Notes: generated by a model from the sequence alone, not told the origin. DNA of 64,000 bases from an uncultured Flaviramulus sp. (GCA_947501105.1 CANMUP010000002.1:1-64000); one strand, 5' to 3'. Counted from the first letter of the stretch, positions 53,322 through 62,391 are shown. Program-made: numbers and translations.

Positions 53322-53980
53322 GAATTTGCAATAGCCTTTAAACCTTTAATGGTTTCTGGTTGGTTATTGCTTTTAAAAACATAGCTACCAGCAACTAAAA
53401 CATCGGCTCCAGCTTGTGTTAATGTTTTTGCATTCTTATTAGTAACACCACCATCTATCTCAATAAGCGTTGAAGCGCCTTTACGCGTGATTAACGCTTT
53501 AAGTTGTTGTACTTTAGTATACGTGTTTTCTATAAAACTTTGACCTCCAAAGCCAGGGTTTACACTCATTAGGCACACTAAATCTATATCGTTAATTGTG
53601 TCTTCTAAAACGTTAATGTTGGTATGCGGATTTAACGCTACACCAGCTTTCATGCCTTCTGCTCTAATAGCCTGAAGCGTACGATGTAAATGCGTGCAAG
53701 CCTCATAATGTACAGTAAGTACATCACTACCTAATTCAGCAAATGTTTTAATATATCTGTCTGGGTCAACTATCATTAAATGCACATCAATAGTTTTTTT
53801 AGCATGTTTAGCAATAGCTTGTAAAACTGGCATACCAAAAGAAATGTTAGGAACAAAAACCCCATCCATAATATCAATATGAAACCAATCAGCTTCACTT
53901 TGATTAACCATTTCTATATCACGTTGAAGGTTAGCGAAGTCTGCCGCTAAAACTGAGGGCGCAATTAATTTAGAACTCAT
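53318..53980 (-). CDS. rpe: Ribulose-phosphate 3-epimerase
   Basis: 220 residues, TIM barrel. Interconverts ribulose-5-P and xylulose-5-P in the pentose phosphate path. APSVLAADFANL at the start, HIDIMDGVFVPNISFG (catalytic Asp and metal ligands), TIDVHLMI, MSVNPGFGGQSFI and EIDGGVTNKNAKTL (second Asp). Length is normal. It lies after rpoD on the same strand, separated by the rpoD terminator. Confidence 0.97.
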   Translation of the reverse strand: MSSKLIAPSVLAADFANLQRDIEMVNQSEADWFHIDIMDGVFVPNISFGMPVLQAIAKHAKKTIDVHLMIVDPDRYIKTFAELGSDVLTVHYEACTHLHRTLQAIRAEGMKAGVALNPHTNINVLEDTINDIDLVCLMSVNPGFGGQSFIENTYTKVQQLKALITRKGASTLIEIDGGVTNKNAKTLTQAGADVLVAGSYVFKSNNQPETIKGLKAIANS

Positions 53981-54012
53981 ATTGATACGTTATTTTTATT
54001 TGCGCAAAAATA

Positions 54013-54050
54013 GTATAAAAAAACAAACCCTCGGTAATCAGCCGAGGGTT
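54013..54050 (-). terminator. Terminator of rpoD
   Basis: AACCCTCGG (54026-54034) with CCGAGGGTT (54042-54050), 7-nt loop; on the minus strand a TTGTTTTTTT tail follows. Confidence 0.93.
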
Positions 54051-54120
54051 CTTTCATCAATCAAAAAACGAACAGTTATGTGAAACTGTTTGTTGTCGTA
54101 ATTTAGTCGTAATTTAATTA

Positions 54121-54984
54121 CTAACCTAAATATGTTTTTAATATTTTACTTCTAGACGTATGTTTTAATCTACGAATAGCTTTCTCTTTTATTTGTCTTA
54201 CACGCTCACGAGTTAAATCGAAAGTCTCACCTATTTCTTCTAAAGTCATTGGGTGTTGGTTTCCTAAACCAAAGTATAAACGAATAACATCTGCTTCACG
54301 AGGTGTTAAAGTTTCTAAGGCACGCTCAATTTCAGTACGTAACGATTCGTGTAATAACTCTCTATCAGGATTTGGCGATTCACCACTATTTAATACATCG
54401 TATAAGTTAGAATCTTCTCCTTCAACTAAAGGCGCGTCCATACTTACATGACGACCAGAGTTTTTCATAGATTCTTTAACATCATTAATAGTCATGTCAA
54501 GCTCTTTTGCAATTTCTTCAGCACTTGGTGGGCGCTCATGACTTTGCTCTAAAAAGGCAAACGTTTTATTAATCTTGTTAATAGAACCAATTTTATTTAA
54601 TGGTAAACGTACAATACGAGATTGTTCAGCTAACGCTTGTAAAATCGATTGACGAATCCACCAAACAGCATAAGATATAAATTTAAAACCACGCGTTTCA
54701 TCAAAACGTTGTGCCGCTTTAATTAACCCCAAATTACCTTCATTAATTAAATCTGGTAAAGTAAGTCCTTGGTTTTGATATTGCTTAGCTACCGATACTA
54801 CGAAACGTAAATTAGCTTTCGTTAATTTTTCAAGCGCAATTTGATCGCCTGCTTTAATACGTTGTGCTAATTCTACTTCTTCGTCTGCGGTAATTAAGTC
54901 AACTTTTCCTATTTCTTGAAGATATTTATCTAACGAAGCCGTTTCTCTATTAGTAACCTGCTTCGTAATTTTAAGTTGTCTCAT
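54121..54984 (-). CDS. rpoD: Primary sigma factor RpoD (short Bacteroidetes form)
   Basis: 287 residues, the usual size in Bacteroidetes, which lack region 1.1 and the large non-conserved part. Region 1.2 [25 protein letters not shown], region 2 [39 protein letters not shown], region 3 and region 4 [32 protein letters not shown]. It recognises the TTG/TAnnTTTG promoters noted in this window. AAGGAG stands 8 nt before the ATG, rare in this lineage. Monocistronic, with its own terminator. Confidence 0.97.
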   Translation of the reverse strand: MRQLKITKQVTNRETASLDKYLQEIGKVDLITADEEVELAQRIKAGDQIALEKLTKANLRFVVSVAKQYQNQGLTLPDLINEGNLGLIKAAQRFDETRGFKFISYAVWWIRQSILQALAEQSRIVRLPLNKIGSINKINKTFAFLEQSHERPPSAEEIAKELDMTINDVKESMKNSGRHVSMDAPLVEGEDSNLYDVLNSGESPNPDRELLHESLRTEIERALETLTPREADVIRLYFGLGNQHPMTLEEIGETFDLTRERVRQIKEKAIRRLKHTSRSKILKTYLG

Positions 54985-54992
54985 CTAATGTT

Positions 54993-54998
54993 CTCCTT
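54993..54998 (-). promoter_or_regulatory. Strong Shine-Dalgarno sequence of rpoD
   Basis: AAGGAG on the minus strand, 8 nt from ATG 54984, ideal spacing. Nearly all other genes in this window lack such a site. A second GAAGGAG stands further upstream in the leader. Confidence 0.8.
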
Positions 54999-55202
54999 CT
55001 TTGTTTATGGGGTTGTTTTTACTCCTTCTATAGTTATACGTGAAAACTTTAAAAAATGTTACAAAAAACAACTAATAATTTTAATAGCACTCTTTTTTAA
55101 GACACAAAATACTTAAAAAAGTCACACTATTTCGGATCTCTGCTGTTTAAATATAAAGGATTGTTGTTTCTTCTTTTAGCTATAATAGATACGTTAATGC
55201 AT

Positions 55203-56204
55203 CTACTCAAAGTCAAAAGCATCATTATCTATAATAATTCGCTCTCTTAATCTGTTAATTTTTTGATGCATTCTGTTAAAAAATAAAGATCTGTCTTTTT
55301 CGCCAGCATTAACTAATAGTTTAGAAATGCTCATTTGTTTTTCAAAAAACTCAAACATCAGGTCACAAGTTGGTTGATGCTCTATTTTAAAATAGCTTAT
55401 TACCGTAAACGGAGTAAAAAACACTTTCTGATGAGGTGTCTTCACCATAATGGTATTACTCATAGTATGTATATCATTAATGTATAAGTTATATATGGCC
55501 TTATTTTTAGAACCAATTAATGATTGTTGTATGGCTTGTTTTTCTACATGTCTGATAACATCTTCAATATCTGTACAAATAAGCATAGCCAATTCTTTAG
55601 ATAACGATCCGGCTTCAAAATAATAAAGCACTTGTTGTAATGTTCCATTAATAGTAGTGTTGTTCCAAATTTCGGTAATGTTTATGTCTTTATATACTTC
55701 ACCTAATTTAAAAGCATTCTCCAGTAATGACTCTGGTATATTTTTTATAAAATCATCAAAAGAAACTTTATTTCTAGTCATTTCTGGATCAACATCTTTT
55801 AACCAAACATACATTTTATAACGGGATAAAAAGGAATCTTTAAGTGTGTGAAAAAGGGGAATGTCTTTAGCTGAATAAATTATAGAAGCGCTTTTAAGTT
55901 TTGTTAAGGGAAAAACACTATTATAAGATTGTTTTAGCCAAACTTCTAAACCTTCTTTATTGTGTATAGGAGGTGATAAATCTGTTAAGATGGTATTTAG
56001 GCTACCAACTTCATATAACTTGTTTAAAGAGATTTTATAGTGTTTTGCAAGTTTTACACCTTCCTCTAATGATATACTTGTTTTACTGTTAATTCGTCTA
56101 TATGCAGCATCATAACCTATGTCTAAAACACTTGCTATTTCTTCAACAAAAGATGTTCTGTTGTTTGTCTTTGCCTTTAAATACTTTATAAATTTTTCTT
56201 GCAT
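55203..56204 (-). CDS. HTH regulator of unknown type
   Basis: 333 residues. Residues about 15-60 resemble an XRE-like HTH: FVEEIASVLDIGYDAAYRRIN then SLEEGVKLAKHYKISLNKLYEV. The rest (70-333) is a helical domain without known motif; it looks like a ligand or protein interaction part. Full-length proteins of this layout are common in Flavobacteriaceae, often beside small lipoprotein genes. It is divergent from two such genes, with a 10-bp inverted repeat in the shared gap. No target is proven. Confidence 0.7.
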   Translation of the reverse strand: MQEKFIKYLKAKTNNRTSFVEEIASVLDIGYDAAYRRINSKTSISLEEGVKLAKHYKISLNKLYEVGSLNTILTDLSPPIHNKEGLEVWLKQSYNSVFPLTKLKSASIIYSAKDIPLFHTLKDSFLSRYKMYVWLKDVDPEMTRNKVSFDDFIKNIPESLLENAFKLGEVYKDINITEIWNNTTINGTLQQVLYYFEAGSLSKELAMLICTDIEDVIRHVEKQAIQQSLIGSKNKAIYNLYINDIHTMSNTIMVKTPHQKVFFTPFTVISYFKIEHQPTCDLMFEFFEKQMSISKLLVNAGEKDRSLFFNRMHQKINRLRERIIIDNDAFDFE

Positions 56205-56330
56205 TTTTTCAAAAATTGTAAGTATGAAGTAAATCTATTTTGCAAAAAATAAGAAAAAAACTTCAGATTTTTAGCCAATTTCAGAAATGAATATGCAAAT
56301 ACTGCAATTAAGTTTGGGGTATTAATCAAC

Positions 56331-56364
56331 AATACTTGAAGCAGTTTTATATAATTCAAGTATT
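56331..56364. promoter_or_regulatory. Operator-like inverted repeat AATACTTGAA / TTCAAGTATT
   Basis: Two perfect 10-bp arms (56331-56340 and 56355-56364) with 14 nt between, 16 nt before the lipoprotein ATG and in the gap shared with the divergent HTH gene. Confidence 0.65.
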
Positions 56365-56380
56365 TTAAAATCAATTCATT

Positions 56381-56797
56381 ATGAAATTTTATAAATTTTT
56401 AGGACTTATTTTTGTTATTGTATTTTTAGTTTCATGCAAAAATATAAAACCTAATGCGGGTAAAACCCCTAATAATATGGGAGGTAAAACGTATAAGATA
56501 GACCTAGTTCCCATTACTCCAGAAAGCACTAACTACTGTCGAAAGGACGATAGAGGTTTTATAATGCTTTTTCAAAATTCGGGAGGTTTGAAATCACCTG
56601 AAATAGAAGGAAGAATCATTTTTGAGGGAAATATACCAATAACGTTTATAATTCCAGAAATTCCTGAAAAAATAGGAGATACTAATGGCTCTACTGAAGT
56701 TATTGTTCAAATTCCTAACGGTTGTTTCAATCCTGATTGTTGGTTTACTATCCAATGGTTAAGCCGATCATCTATTAAAGGAGTTTGTATAGGATAA
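56381..56797 (+). CDS. Small lipoprotein, function unknown
   Basis: 138 residues. Signal ends LVSC, with Cys19 the lipid site. After a Pro/Asn/Gly linker (KPNAGKTPNNMGGKTYK) comes a beta-rich domain with GFIMLFQNSGG, EGNIPITFIIPEIP and STEVIVQIPNGCFNPDCWFTIQW; the text looks like a CARDB-type or other immunoglobulin-like fold, and Cys residues near 116-120 and 136 could form a disulfide. Not recognised as any named family. Probably under control of the divergent HTH protein. Confidence 0.7.
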   Translation: MKFYKFLGLIFVIVFLVSCKNIKPNAGKTPNNMGGKTYKIDLVPITPESTNYCRKDDRGFIMLFQNSGGLKSPEIEGRIIFEGNIPITFIIPEIPEKIGDTNGSTEVIVQIPNGCFNPDCWFTIQWLSRSSIKGVCIG

Positions 56798-56800
56798 TTT

Positions 56801-56830
56801 CATACTTCTTTTATTAAAAGAATAAGTATG
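56801..56830. promoter_or_regulatory. Second ATACTT/AAGTAT inverted repeat
   Basis: CATACTT (56801-56807) and AAGTATG (56824-56830), with CTTTT-ATT-AAAAG pairing inside. The half-site ATACTT matches the larger repeat at 56331-56364. It could be an operator or a bulged hairpin; no T-tract follows. Confidence 0.4.
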
Positions 56831-56908
56831 ATGATTTGACTATGGATAAAACGAAGTATTTATTTAGCACTAAAAATATATTAATTAAAAAATTAATAAT
56901 AATATACA

Positions 56909-57313
56909 ATGACAACCATTAAAAATCAAATACGAATAGTAAGTATAGTTCTAACTTGTTTAATTTTATTTCAAAGTTGTCGTGTATATCATAAGGAAAA
57001 TGTGTCGCTTAGCAAAGCGGTTACAGAACAAAGAAGAGTTAGATTAATGACAAAGGATGGAAAAAAATTAAAATTTAAGAGAATAATTTTGAACGGCAAT
57101 CAATACTATGGTGTAAAAAGCTTAAAAAGTGACGCTCCTCATACTTTAATACAACCCAATGGTATTAAATCATTAAGATTACATAATGAAACAATGTCTA
57201 TAATCTTTGGGATTATAACTGGCGTGGTTGCAGTAATAGTTGGCACTACAATTCTATTTCTTGCTACATGGAGTGGCCCAGCTTTAGGAGGACCAATTGT
57301 TGGGCCGTGGTAA
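56909..57313 (+). CDS. Small lipoprotein with membrane segment, function unknown
   Basis: 134 residues. Signal ends LFQSC, Cys24 the lipid site. A basic beta domain (about 40-90; RRVRLMTKDGKKLKFKRII, YYGVKSL) is followed by a hydrophobic helix (about 97-120, IIFGIITGVVAVIVGTTILF) and a Gly/Pro-rich end GPALGGPIVGPW. No family recognised. It has a terminator and follows another lipoprotein by 111 nt; the repeat at 56801-56830 lies between. Confidence 0.65.
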   Translation: MTTIKNQIRIVSIVLTCLILFQSCRVYHKENVSLSKAVTEQRRVRLMTKDGKKLKFKRIILNGNQYYGVKSLKSDAPHTLIQPNGIKSLRLHNETMSIIFGIITGVVAVIVGTTILFLATWSGPALGGPIVGPW

Positions 57314-57317
57314 ATAA

Positions 57318-57349
57318 AAAAGCCCATCAAATTTATTTGATGGGCTTTT
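57318..57349. terminator. Bidirectional terminator between the lipoprotein and pnp
   Basis: AAAAGCCCATCAAAT (57318-57332) and ATTTGATGGGCTTTT (57335-57349), T-rich on both sides. It serves the plus-strand lipoprotein and the minus-strand pnp gene. Confidence 0.92.
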
Positions 57350-57369
57350 CATTATAAACTTAAAAAGAG

Positions 57370-59622
57370 TTAATCCTCTTTCTTATCTTCTCTAGGTCTT
57401 CTATCATCACGACGGTTATCACGTCCACGATTATCTCTCCCTCTGTTATTATCACGTCCACCACGATTATTATCTCTTGGCGGTCTTGCTACATAACCTT
57501 CTGGTTTTGGTAAAATAGCTTTACGAGATACTTTTTCTTTGCGTGTTCTTGAATCGACTCCAAAATACTTGACATCAAAAACATCTCCCATGTTTACAAC
57601 ATCTGAAACATTTTCAGTACGTTCCCAAGCTAATTCGCTTACATGCAATAAAACTTCGTTACCAGGAGCATCCATATATTCTACAACAGCACCAAAGTCA
57701 AGCATTTTAATAACTTTTACTTCGTATACACTACCAACTTCTGGTTTGAATAATAAAGAATCTATTTTTGCTAAAACAGCATCAATACCTTTAGTTCCAA
57801 CACCTAATACTTCAACAATTCCTTCTTCTGTAACAGGATCTTCATTAATAACAATAGTTGTATCAGTTTCTTTTTGTAACTCTTGAATTACTTTCCCACC
57901 AGGACCAATTAGCGATCCTATGAATTCGTTTGGAATACGTCTTGTTATCATTGTAGGTGCATGCTCTTTAACTTCAGCATTAGGAGCAGCAATAGTGTCA
58001 GTCAATTTCTCTAAAATATGTAAACGACCATCGCGAGCTTGTTGTAATGCATTTACAAGAATCTCGTAAGACAATCCTTTTACTTTAATATCCATTTGGC
58101 AAGCAGTAATACCATCTGCTGTACCAGTTACTTTAAAGTCCATATCTCCTAAATGATCTTCATCACCTAAAATATCAGATAATACAGCATATTTTCCAGA
58201 ATCTGCATCAGAAATTAATCCCATAGCAATACCAGAAACAGGTTTCTTTAATTGAACACCAGCATCCATAAGAGCCATAGTACCAGAACAAACTGTTGCC
58301 ATTGATGACGAACCGTTAGATTCTAATACTTCAGATACAACCCTTACTGTATAAGGGCAATCTTCAGGAATCATCCCTTTTAAAGCACGTTGTGCTAAAT
58401 TACCGTGCCCTACCTCTCTACGAGAAGTTCCTCTTATTGGTCTTGCTTCACCTGTACAAAACGGAGGGAAGTTATAATGAAGATAGAAAGTTTCTTCTCC
58501 TTCGTAAGATGGCATATCAATTTTATTCGCTTCTCTAGAAGTTCCTAAGGTTACTGTTGCTAGAGCTTGAGTTTCTCCTCTTGTAAAAATCGAAGAACCA
58601 TGTGTTGATGGTAAGTAGTCTACCTCACACCAAATTGGTCTGATATCGGTAGTTTTACGACCATCTAAACGTAAACCTTCATTTAATGTTAAATCTCTAA
58701 CAGCTGTTTTTTCAGCTTTGCTGTAATATTTAGAAACTAAACCACCGTAATCTTCTAATTCTTCTTCAGAGAACGTTGCTTTTATTTCTTCTTTAATTTC
58801 TGCAAATGCAGCACCTCTTTCGTGTTTAGAAGACCCTGCTTTTGCTACAGCATATACTTTATCGTATGCCATATCATGAATCTTCTTCGCTAGGTCTGCT
58901 TCTTCTCTTTCTCCTTCATACTCACGTACTTCTTTCTTACCAAAGGCTTCAGCTAATTTAACTTGAGCAGCACATTGTACTTTAATAGCTTCATGTGCAA
59001 ATTTGATAGCTTCAGTCATTTCTTCTTCAGAAATCTCATCCATTTCACCTTCAACCATCATCACAGAGTCAGCAGAAGCTCCAATCATCATATCGATGTC
59101 AGATTCAGCTAATTGTGCTCTACTAGGGTTGATAACAAATTCACCATTTACTCTAGCAACACGTGCTTCAGAAATAGGGCATTCAAAAGGGAAATCAGAT
59201 AATTGAATTGCAGCAGAAGCTGCTAATCCTGCCATAGCATCTGGCATAACGTCTTCATCATTAGACATTAATTGAATCATCACCTGAGTTTCAGAATGAT
59301 AATCTTTTGGGAATAACGGGCGTAAAACACGGTCTACTAAACGCATGGTTAAAACTTCTCCGTCACTTGGTCTCGCTTCTCTTTTAAAGAAACCTCCTGG
59401 ATAACGTCCAGCAGCAGCAAATTTTTCGCGATAATCTACCGTTAAAGGTAAAAAGTCGACGTCTGCTTGTCTATAATTGGAAACAACTGTACATAATAGC
59501 ATACATTTTCCAGATTGCACAACAACGCTACCATGAGCTTGTTTTGCTAATTTTCCGGTTTCGATAGAAATTTCTCTACCATCACCTAGGTCTATGACCT
59601 CTTTAAAAACTTGTGGAATCAT
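57370..59622 (-). CDS. pnp: Polynucleotide phosphorylase
   Basis: 750 residues. Two RNase PH domains with a helical part between, KH domain ([21 protein letters not shown], about 565-625) and S1 domain ([20 protein letters not shown], about 625-700). The catalytic phrases [25 protein letters not shown] and [14 protein letters not shown] are present. The last 45 residues form an Arg/Gly/Asp-rich tail ([14 protein letters not shown]), longer than in E. coli and probably RNA-binding. It trims mRNA 3' ends. The leader contains repeats noted separately. Confidence 0.97.
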   Translation of the reverse strand: MIPQVFKEVIDLGDGREISIETGKLAKQAHGSVVVQSGKCMLLCTVVSNYRQADVDFLPLTVDYREKFAAAGRYPGGFFKREARPSDGEVLTMRLVDRVLRPLFPKDYHSETQVMIQLMSNDEDVMPDAMAGLAASAAIQLSDFPFECPISEARVARVNGEFVINPSRAQLAESDIDMMIGASADSVMMVEGEMDEISEEEMTEAIKFAHEAIKVQCAAQVKLAEAFGKKEVREYEGEREEADLAKKIHDMAYDKVYAVAKAGSSKHERGAAFAEIKEEIKATFSEEELEDYGGLVSKYYSKAEKTAVRDLTLNEGLRLDGRKTTDIRPIWCEVDYLPSTHGSSIFTRGETQALATVTLGTSREANKIDMPSYEGEETFYLHYNFPPFCTGEARPIRGTSRREVGHGNLAQRALKGMIPEDCPYTVRVVSEVLESNGSSSMATVCSGTMALMDAGVQLKKPVSGIAMGLISDADSGKYAVLSDILGDEDHLGDMDFKVTGTADGITACQMDIKVKGLSYEILVNALQQARDGRLHILEKLTDTIAAPNAEVKEHAPTMITRRIPNEFIGSLIGPGGKVIQELQKETDTTIVINEDPVTEEGIVEVLGVGTKGIDAVLAKIDSLLFKPEVGSVYEVKVIKMLDFGAVVEYMDAPGNEVLLHVSELAWERTENVSDVVNMGDVFDVKYFGVDSRTRKEKVSRKAILPKPEGYVARPPRDNNRGGRDNNRGRDNRGRDNRRDDRRPREDKKED

Positions 59623-59646
59623 AAATTTTTTTAATTCTAATTAAAC

Positions 59647-59690
59647 AATGGTCGTTGTGTTGTTGTGTGTAGTTGTTGTGTGTGACCAAT
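59647..59690 (-). promoter_or_regulatory. Repeat-containing leader of pnp
   Basis: TTGTTGTGTGTAG (59660-59672) is followed at once by TTGTTGTGTGTGA, a 13-bp tandem repeat, and both lie between near-inverted CAATGGTC (59647-59654) and GACCAATG (59684-59691). In the mRNA this would be a hairpin with a CA-rich loop just before the pnp start. Confidence 0.45.
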
Positions 59691-59750
59691 GAAAAACTGT
59701 AATTAGCTTCTTATTTACGATAGTTATACTCTTTCGTGAGAGTTATATTT

Positions 59751-59782
59751 AAAACAAAAAAGAGGCTGTGAAGCCTCTTTTT
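59751..59782 (-). terminator. Terminator of rpsO
   Basis: AAAAAGAGGCT-GTGA-AGCCTCTTTTT (59757-59782), followed on the minus strand by TTTTTTGTTTT. Confidence 0.92.
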
Positions 59783-59783
59783 A

Positions 59784-60053
59784 TTATTTTCTTAATCCTA
59801 ATTCTTTTACTATGGCACGATATCTTAAAATATCTTTCTTAGTTAAGTAATCTAGTAAGCTTCTTCTTTTACCTACTAATTTTACTAAAGAACGCTCTGT
59901 ATTAAAATCTTTACGATTATTTTTTAAGTGTTCTGTTAAGTGATTAATTCTTTCTGTAAATAATGCAATTTGTCCTTCTGCAGAACCTGTGTCTTTTGCG
60001 TTTTTACCGTGCTTTTTAAAGAGTTTCTCTTTTGCTTTTTGATCTAAATACAT
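59784..60053 (-). CDS. rpsO: 30S ribosomal protein S15 (uS15)
   Basis: 89 residues from ATG 60053, the usual length; the frame reads on to 60110 but that would cross the promoter and add 19 residues absent from S15 proteins. GSAEGQIALFTERINHLTEHLKNNRKDFNTERSLVKLVGKRRSLLDYL is the family core. S15 binds 16S rRNA early in assembly. A perfect promoter (60108-60136) and a terminator make this a single-gene unit beside pnp. Confidence 0.97.
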   Translation of the reverse strand: MYLDQKAKEKLFKKHGKNAKDTGSAEGQIALFTERINHLTEHLKNNRKDFNTERSLVKLVGKRRSLLDYLTKKDILRYRAIVKELGLRK

Positions 60054-60107
60054 GCTAATATTATTGTAAATGATTTTTATGTACACGAAAGCCTTTCTTT
60101 CGAGCGG

Positions 60108-60136
60108 CAAATATAGTAATTTTTAATGATTTACAA
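60108..60136 (-). promoter_or_regulatory. Promoter of rpsO
   Basis: TATATTTG (60115-60108 on the minus strand) is an exact -7 box; TTG (60136-60134) stands 18 nt upstream. The leader would be about 45-50 nt. Confidence 0.75.
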
Positions 60137-60155
60137 GGATATCTGCGAAAAAGAA

Positions 60156-60179
60156 AAAAGCGGCTAATTAGCCGCTTTT
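60156..60179 (-). terminator. Terminator of accD
   Basis: AAAAGCGGCTAATTAGCCGC followed by TTTT, a perfect inverted repeat directly after the accD stop at 60183. Confidence 0.92.
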
Positions 60180-60182
60180 ATG

Positions 60183-61040
60183 TTATGATCTTAAAGGTTG
60201 GTTTGTTATTAAATCGATGTATTGATTTACTCTGTTTTTTAGTTCCTTTCTATGTGTAATAAAATCTAAAAATCCATGTTCTAGTAAAAACTCTGAGGTT
60301 TGGAATCCTTCTGGTAATTCTTTTCCTGTGGTGTCTCTTACAATACGTGGCCCTGCAAAACCTATTAAAGCTCCAGGTTCTGCAATGTTAATATCACCTA
60401 ACATCGCAAAAGATGCTGTAGTTCCGCCAGTTGTTGGATCTGTACATAATGAGATATACGGAATGCCTTCTTCTGCTAATTGTGCTAATTTTACAGATGT
60501 TTTTGCTAATTGCATTAGCGATAACGCTGCTTCCATCATACGTGCTCCTCCAGATTTAGAGATAATCATGAAAGGAAGTTTTTTCTTTAAAGCATAATCT
60601 GCCGCACGAGCAATTTTTTCTCCTACAACACTACCCATTGAACCACCTATAAAGGCAAAATCCATACAAGAAATAACTAAATCTTTTCCTTTTGATTTTC
60701 CTACAGCACTACGTACTGCATCTTTTAATTTGGTTTTATCTTGGGCTGCTTTTAAGCGATCTGGATATTTTTTAGTGTCAACAAATTTTAAAGGGTCTTT
60801 AGATTCTAAATTGGCATCTAGTTCTTTAAATTTATTATCATCAAAAAGTATTTCGAAGTATTCTTTACTGCCTATCCTAACATGGTAACCATCTTCTGGA
60901 CTTACGTAAAAGTTTTGTTCTAACTCTTTAGTATCAACAATTTTACCAGTTGGAGACTTATACCATAAGCCTTTAGGGGTGTCTTTCTTTTCTTGAGTAC
61001 TCGTTTGTATTCCTTTATCTTTTCTTTTAAACCAAGACAT
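60183..61040 (-). CDS. accD: Acetyl-CoA carboxylase beta subunit without zinc finger
   Basis: 285 residues. Carboxyltransferase beta subunit of acetyl-CoA carboxylase, first step of fatty acid synthesis. The crotonase-like core is normal: [69 protein letters not shown]. In E. coli four Cys bind zinc near the N-terminus; here the aligned places are Ser29, Gly32, Ser47 and Asp50 (in YKSPTGK and YVSPEDGYH), so zinc cannot bind. From memory, other flavobacterial AccD share this. Confidence 0.96.
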   Translation of the reverse strand: MSWFKRKDKGIQTSTQEKKDTPKGLWYKSPTGKIVDTKELEQNFYVSPEDGYHVRIGSKEYFEILFDDNKFKELDANLESKDPLKFVDTKKYPDRLKAAQDKTKLKDAVRSAVGKSKGKDLVISCMDFAFIGGSMGSVVGEKIARAADYALKKKLPFMIISKSGGARMMEAALSLMQLAKTSVKLAQLAEEGIPYISLCTDPTTGGTTASFAMLGDINIAEPGALIGFAGPRIVRDTTGKELPEGFQTSEFLLEHGFLDFITHRKELKNRVNQYIDLITNQPLRS

Positions 61041-61077
61041 ATGATTTTAGGTTTTATGATCTTTAATATCGTGAATT

Positions 61078-61176
61078 GCATTAGGGATTGCAACGACATC
61101 CTTTTGCTGTTTTGCAAAAGATATAGAGGAAAGCCCGACGACAAAATTAAACCTTTTTTTAATTTTGGGGTAATGC
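61078..61176. ncRNA. Structured element between accD and fbaA, candidate RNA
   Basis: About 100 nt closed by GCATTA (61078-61083) and TAATGC (61171-61176). Inside, CTTTTGC-TGTTTT-GCAAAAG (61101-61120) is a perfect 7-bp hairpin, and CAAAATTAAA-CCTTTT-TTTAATTTTG (61142-61167) a perfect 10-bp hairpin that can be extended by CCC (61134-61136) with GGG (61168-61170). The spacers GGGATTGCAACGACATC and GATATAGAGGAAAGCCCGAC are of a kind I recall, from memory, between genes in other flavobacteria. It has no ORF. It could be a 5' leader element of accD (minus strand), an independent RNA, or a dispersed repeat. Confidence 0.55.
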
Positions 61177-61232
61177 CACAATGATTTTATTGCTTTTAGT
61201 TATGTAATTAATTGTTTTAGAGTTAAGTATAT

Positions 61233-61265
61233 AAAAAAAGACTCTGAATTATACAGAGCCTTTTT
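61233..61265 (-). terminator. Terminator of fbaA
   Basis: AAAAAAAGACTCTG (61233-61246) pairs with CAGAGCCTTTTT (61254-61265), one A/C mismatch, 7-nt loop; on the minus strand it runs into T. Confidence 0.8.
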
Positions 61266-61291
61266 GTGTGGATTTGTAGTAAATTTACTTA

Positions 61292-62359
61292 TTATAAAGT
61301 ATTTACATTATTTAAATCTTCGAATGCCTTTTTTAAACGGGCAACAAATGTTTTTTCGCCTTCGCGAAGCCAAACACGTGGGTCGTAGAATTTTTTATTA
61401 GGCACATCATCTCCATCAGGATTTCCTATTTGCGCTTTTAGGTATTCAACTTTATCTCCCATATAGTCACGGATTCCACTCATAAAAGCATATTGCAAAT
61501 CGGTATCAATATTCATCTTAATTACACCGTAACTTATACCTTCACGAATTTCTTCTACTGTAGAACCAGAACCACCATGGAATACAAAATCGATATGATT
61601 GTGCTCAACGTTGTATTTTTTAGAAATATGCTCTTGAGAATTCTTTAAGATTTTTGGAGTTAATTTTACGTTTCCTGGCTTATAAACACCGTGAACATTA
61701 CCAAATGCCGCAGCAATAGTAAATTGTGGACTCACTTTACTTAATTCTTCGTATGCATAAGCCACTTCTTCTGGTTGTGTGTATAGTTTCGAATCGTCTA
61801 CATCACTATTATCTACACCATCTTCTTCACCACCAGTAATACCTAATTCAATTTCTAAAGTCATGCCCATTTTTGACATTCTTTCTAAATAGGTTTTACA
61901 GATTTCGATATTTTCTTCGATTGGTTCTTCAGAAAGATCAATCATATGTGAACTAAATAAAGATTTTCCAGTTTCTGCAAAGTGTTTTTCACTAGCATCT
62001 AGTAAACCATCAATCCAAGGCAAAAGTTTTTTTGCACAGTGATCTGTATGTAAAATTACTGGAACACCATAAGCTTCAGATAATGCGTGTACATGCTTTG
62101 CACCAGCAATGGCACCTGCAATAGCAGCTTTTTGTCCGTCATTGCTTAATCCTTTACCAGCATTAAACTGTGCGCCACCATTTGAAAATTGAATAATTAC
62201 AGGAGCGTTTAAATCTCTTGCAGTTTCTAAAACACCATTAATAGTATCTGAACCAATAACGTTAACAGCAGGAAGTGCATAATTATTAGCTTTTGCATGG
62301 TTAAAAATAGCTTGTACTTCTTTACCTGTTGCAACACCTGGTTTTATATTATGTCCCAT
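61292..62359 (-). CDS. fbaA: Class II fructose-bisphosphate aldolase
   Basis: 355 residues, class IIA. Cleaves fructose-1,6-bisphosphate in glycolysis. VILHTDHCAKKLLPW has the catalytic Asp and zinc His, ELGITGGEEDGVDNSDVD the next ligands, AAFGNVHGVY the zinc His, FVFHGGSGSTVEEI the phosphate site, and GVIKMNIDTDLQYAF closes it. Monocistronic: perfect -7 box upstream, terminator downstream. Confidence 0.97.
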   Translation of the reverse strand: MGHNIKPGVATGKEVQAIFNHAKANNYALPAVNVIGSDTINGVLETARDLNAPVIIQFSNGGAQFNAGKGLSNDGQKAAIAGAIAGAKHVHALSEAYGVPVILHTDHCAKKLLPWIDGLLDASEKHFAETGKSLFSSHMIDLSEEPIEENIEICKTYLERMSKMGMTLEIELGITGGEEDGVDNSDVDDSKLYTQPEEVAYAYEELSKVSPQFTIAAAFGNVHGVYKPGNVKLTPKILKNSQEHISKKYNVEHNHIDFVFHGGSGSTVEEIREGISYGVIKMNIDTDLQYAFMSGIRDYMGDKVEYLKAQIGNPDGDDVPNKKFYDPRVWLREGEKTFVARLKKAFEDLNNVNTL

Positions 62360-62391
62360 TTTTTATTTAATTGATTAAAATTAGTAGGTTT

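Noticed and set aside
56186-56374. 62-codon minus-strand frame upstream of the HTH gene
   Set aside because: Lies in the divergent promoter region; hydrophobic and basic by composition only.
60920-61144. Minus-strand frame across the accD start and the structured element
   Set aside because: Overlaps accD in another frame; Lys/Leu-rich composition follows from AT-rich noncoding sequence.
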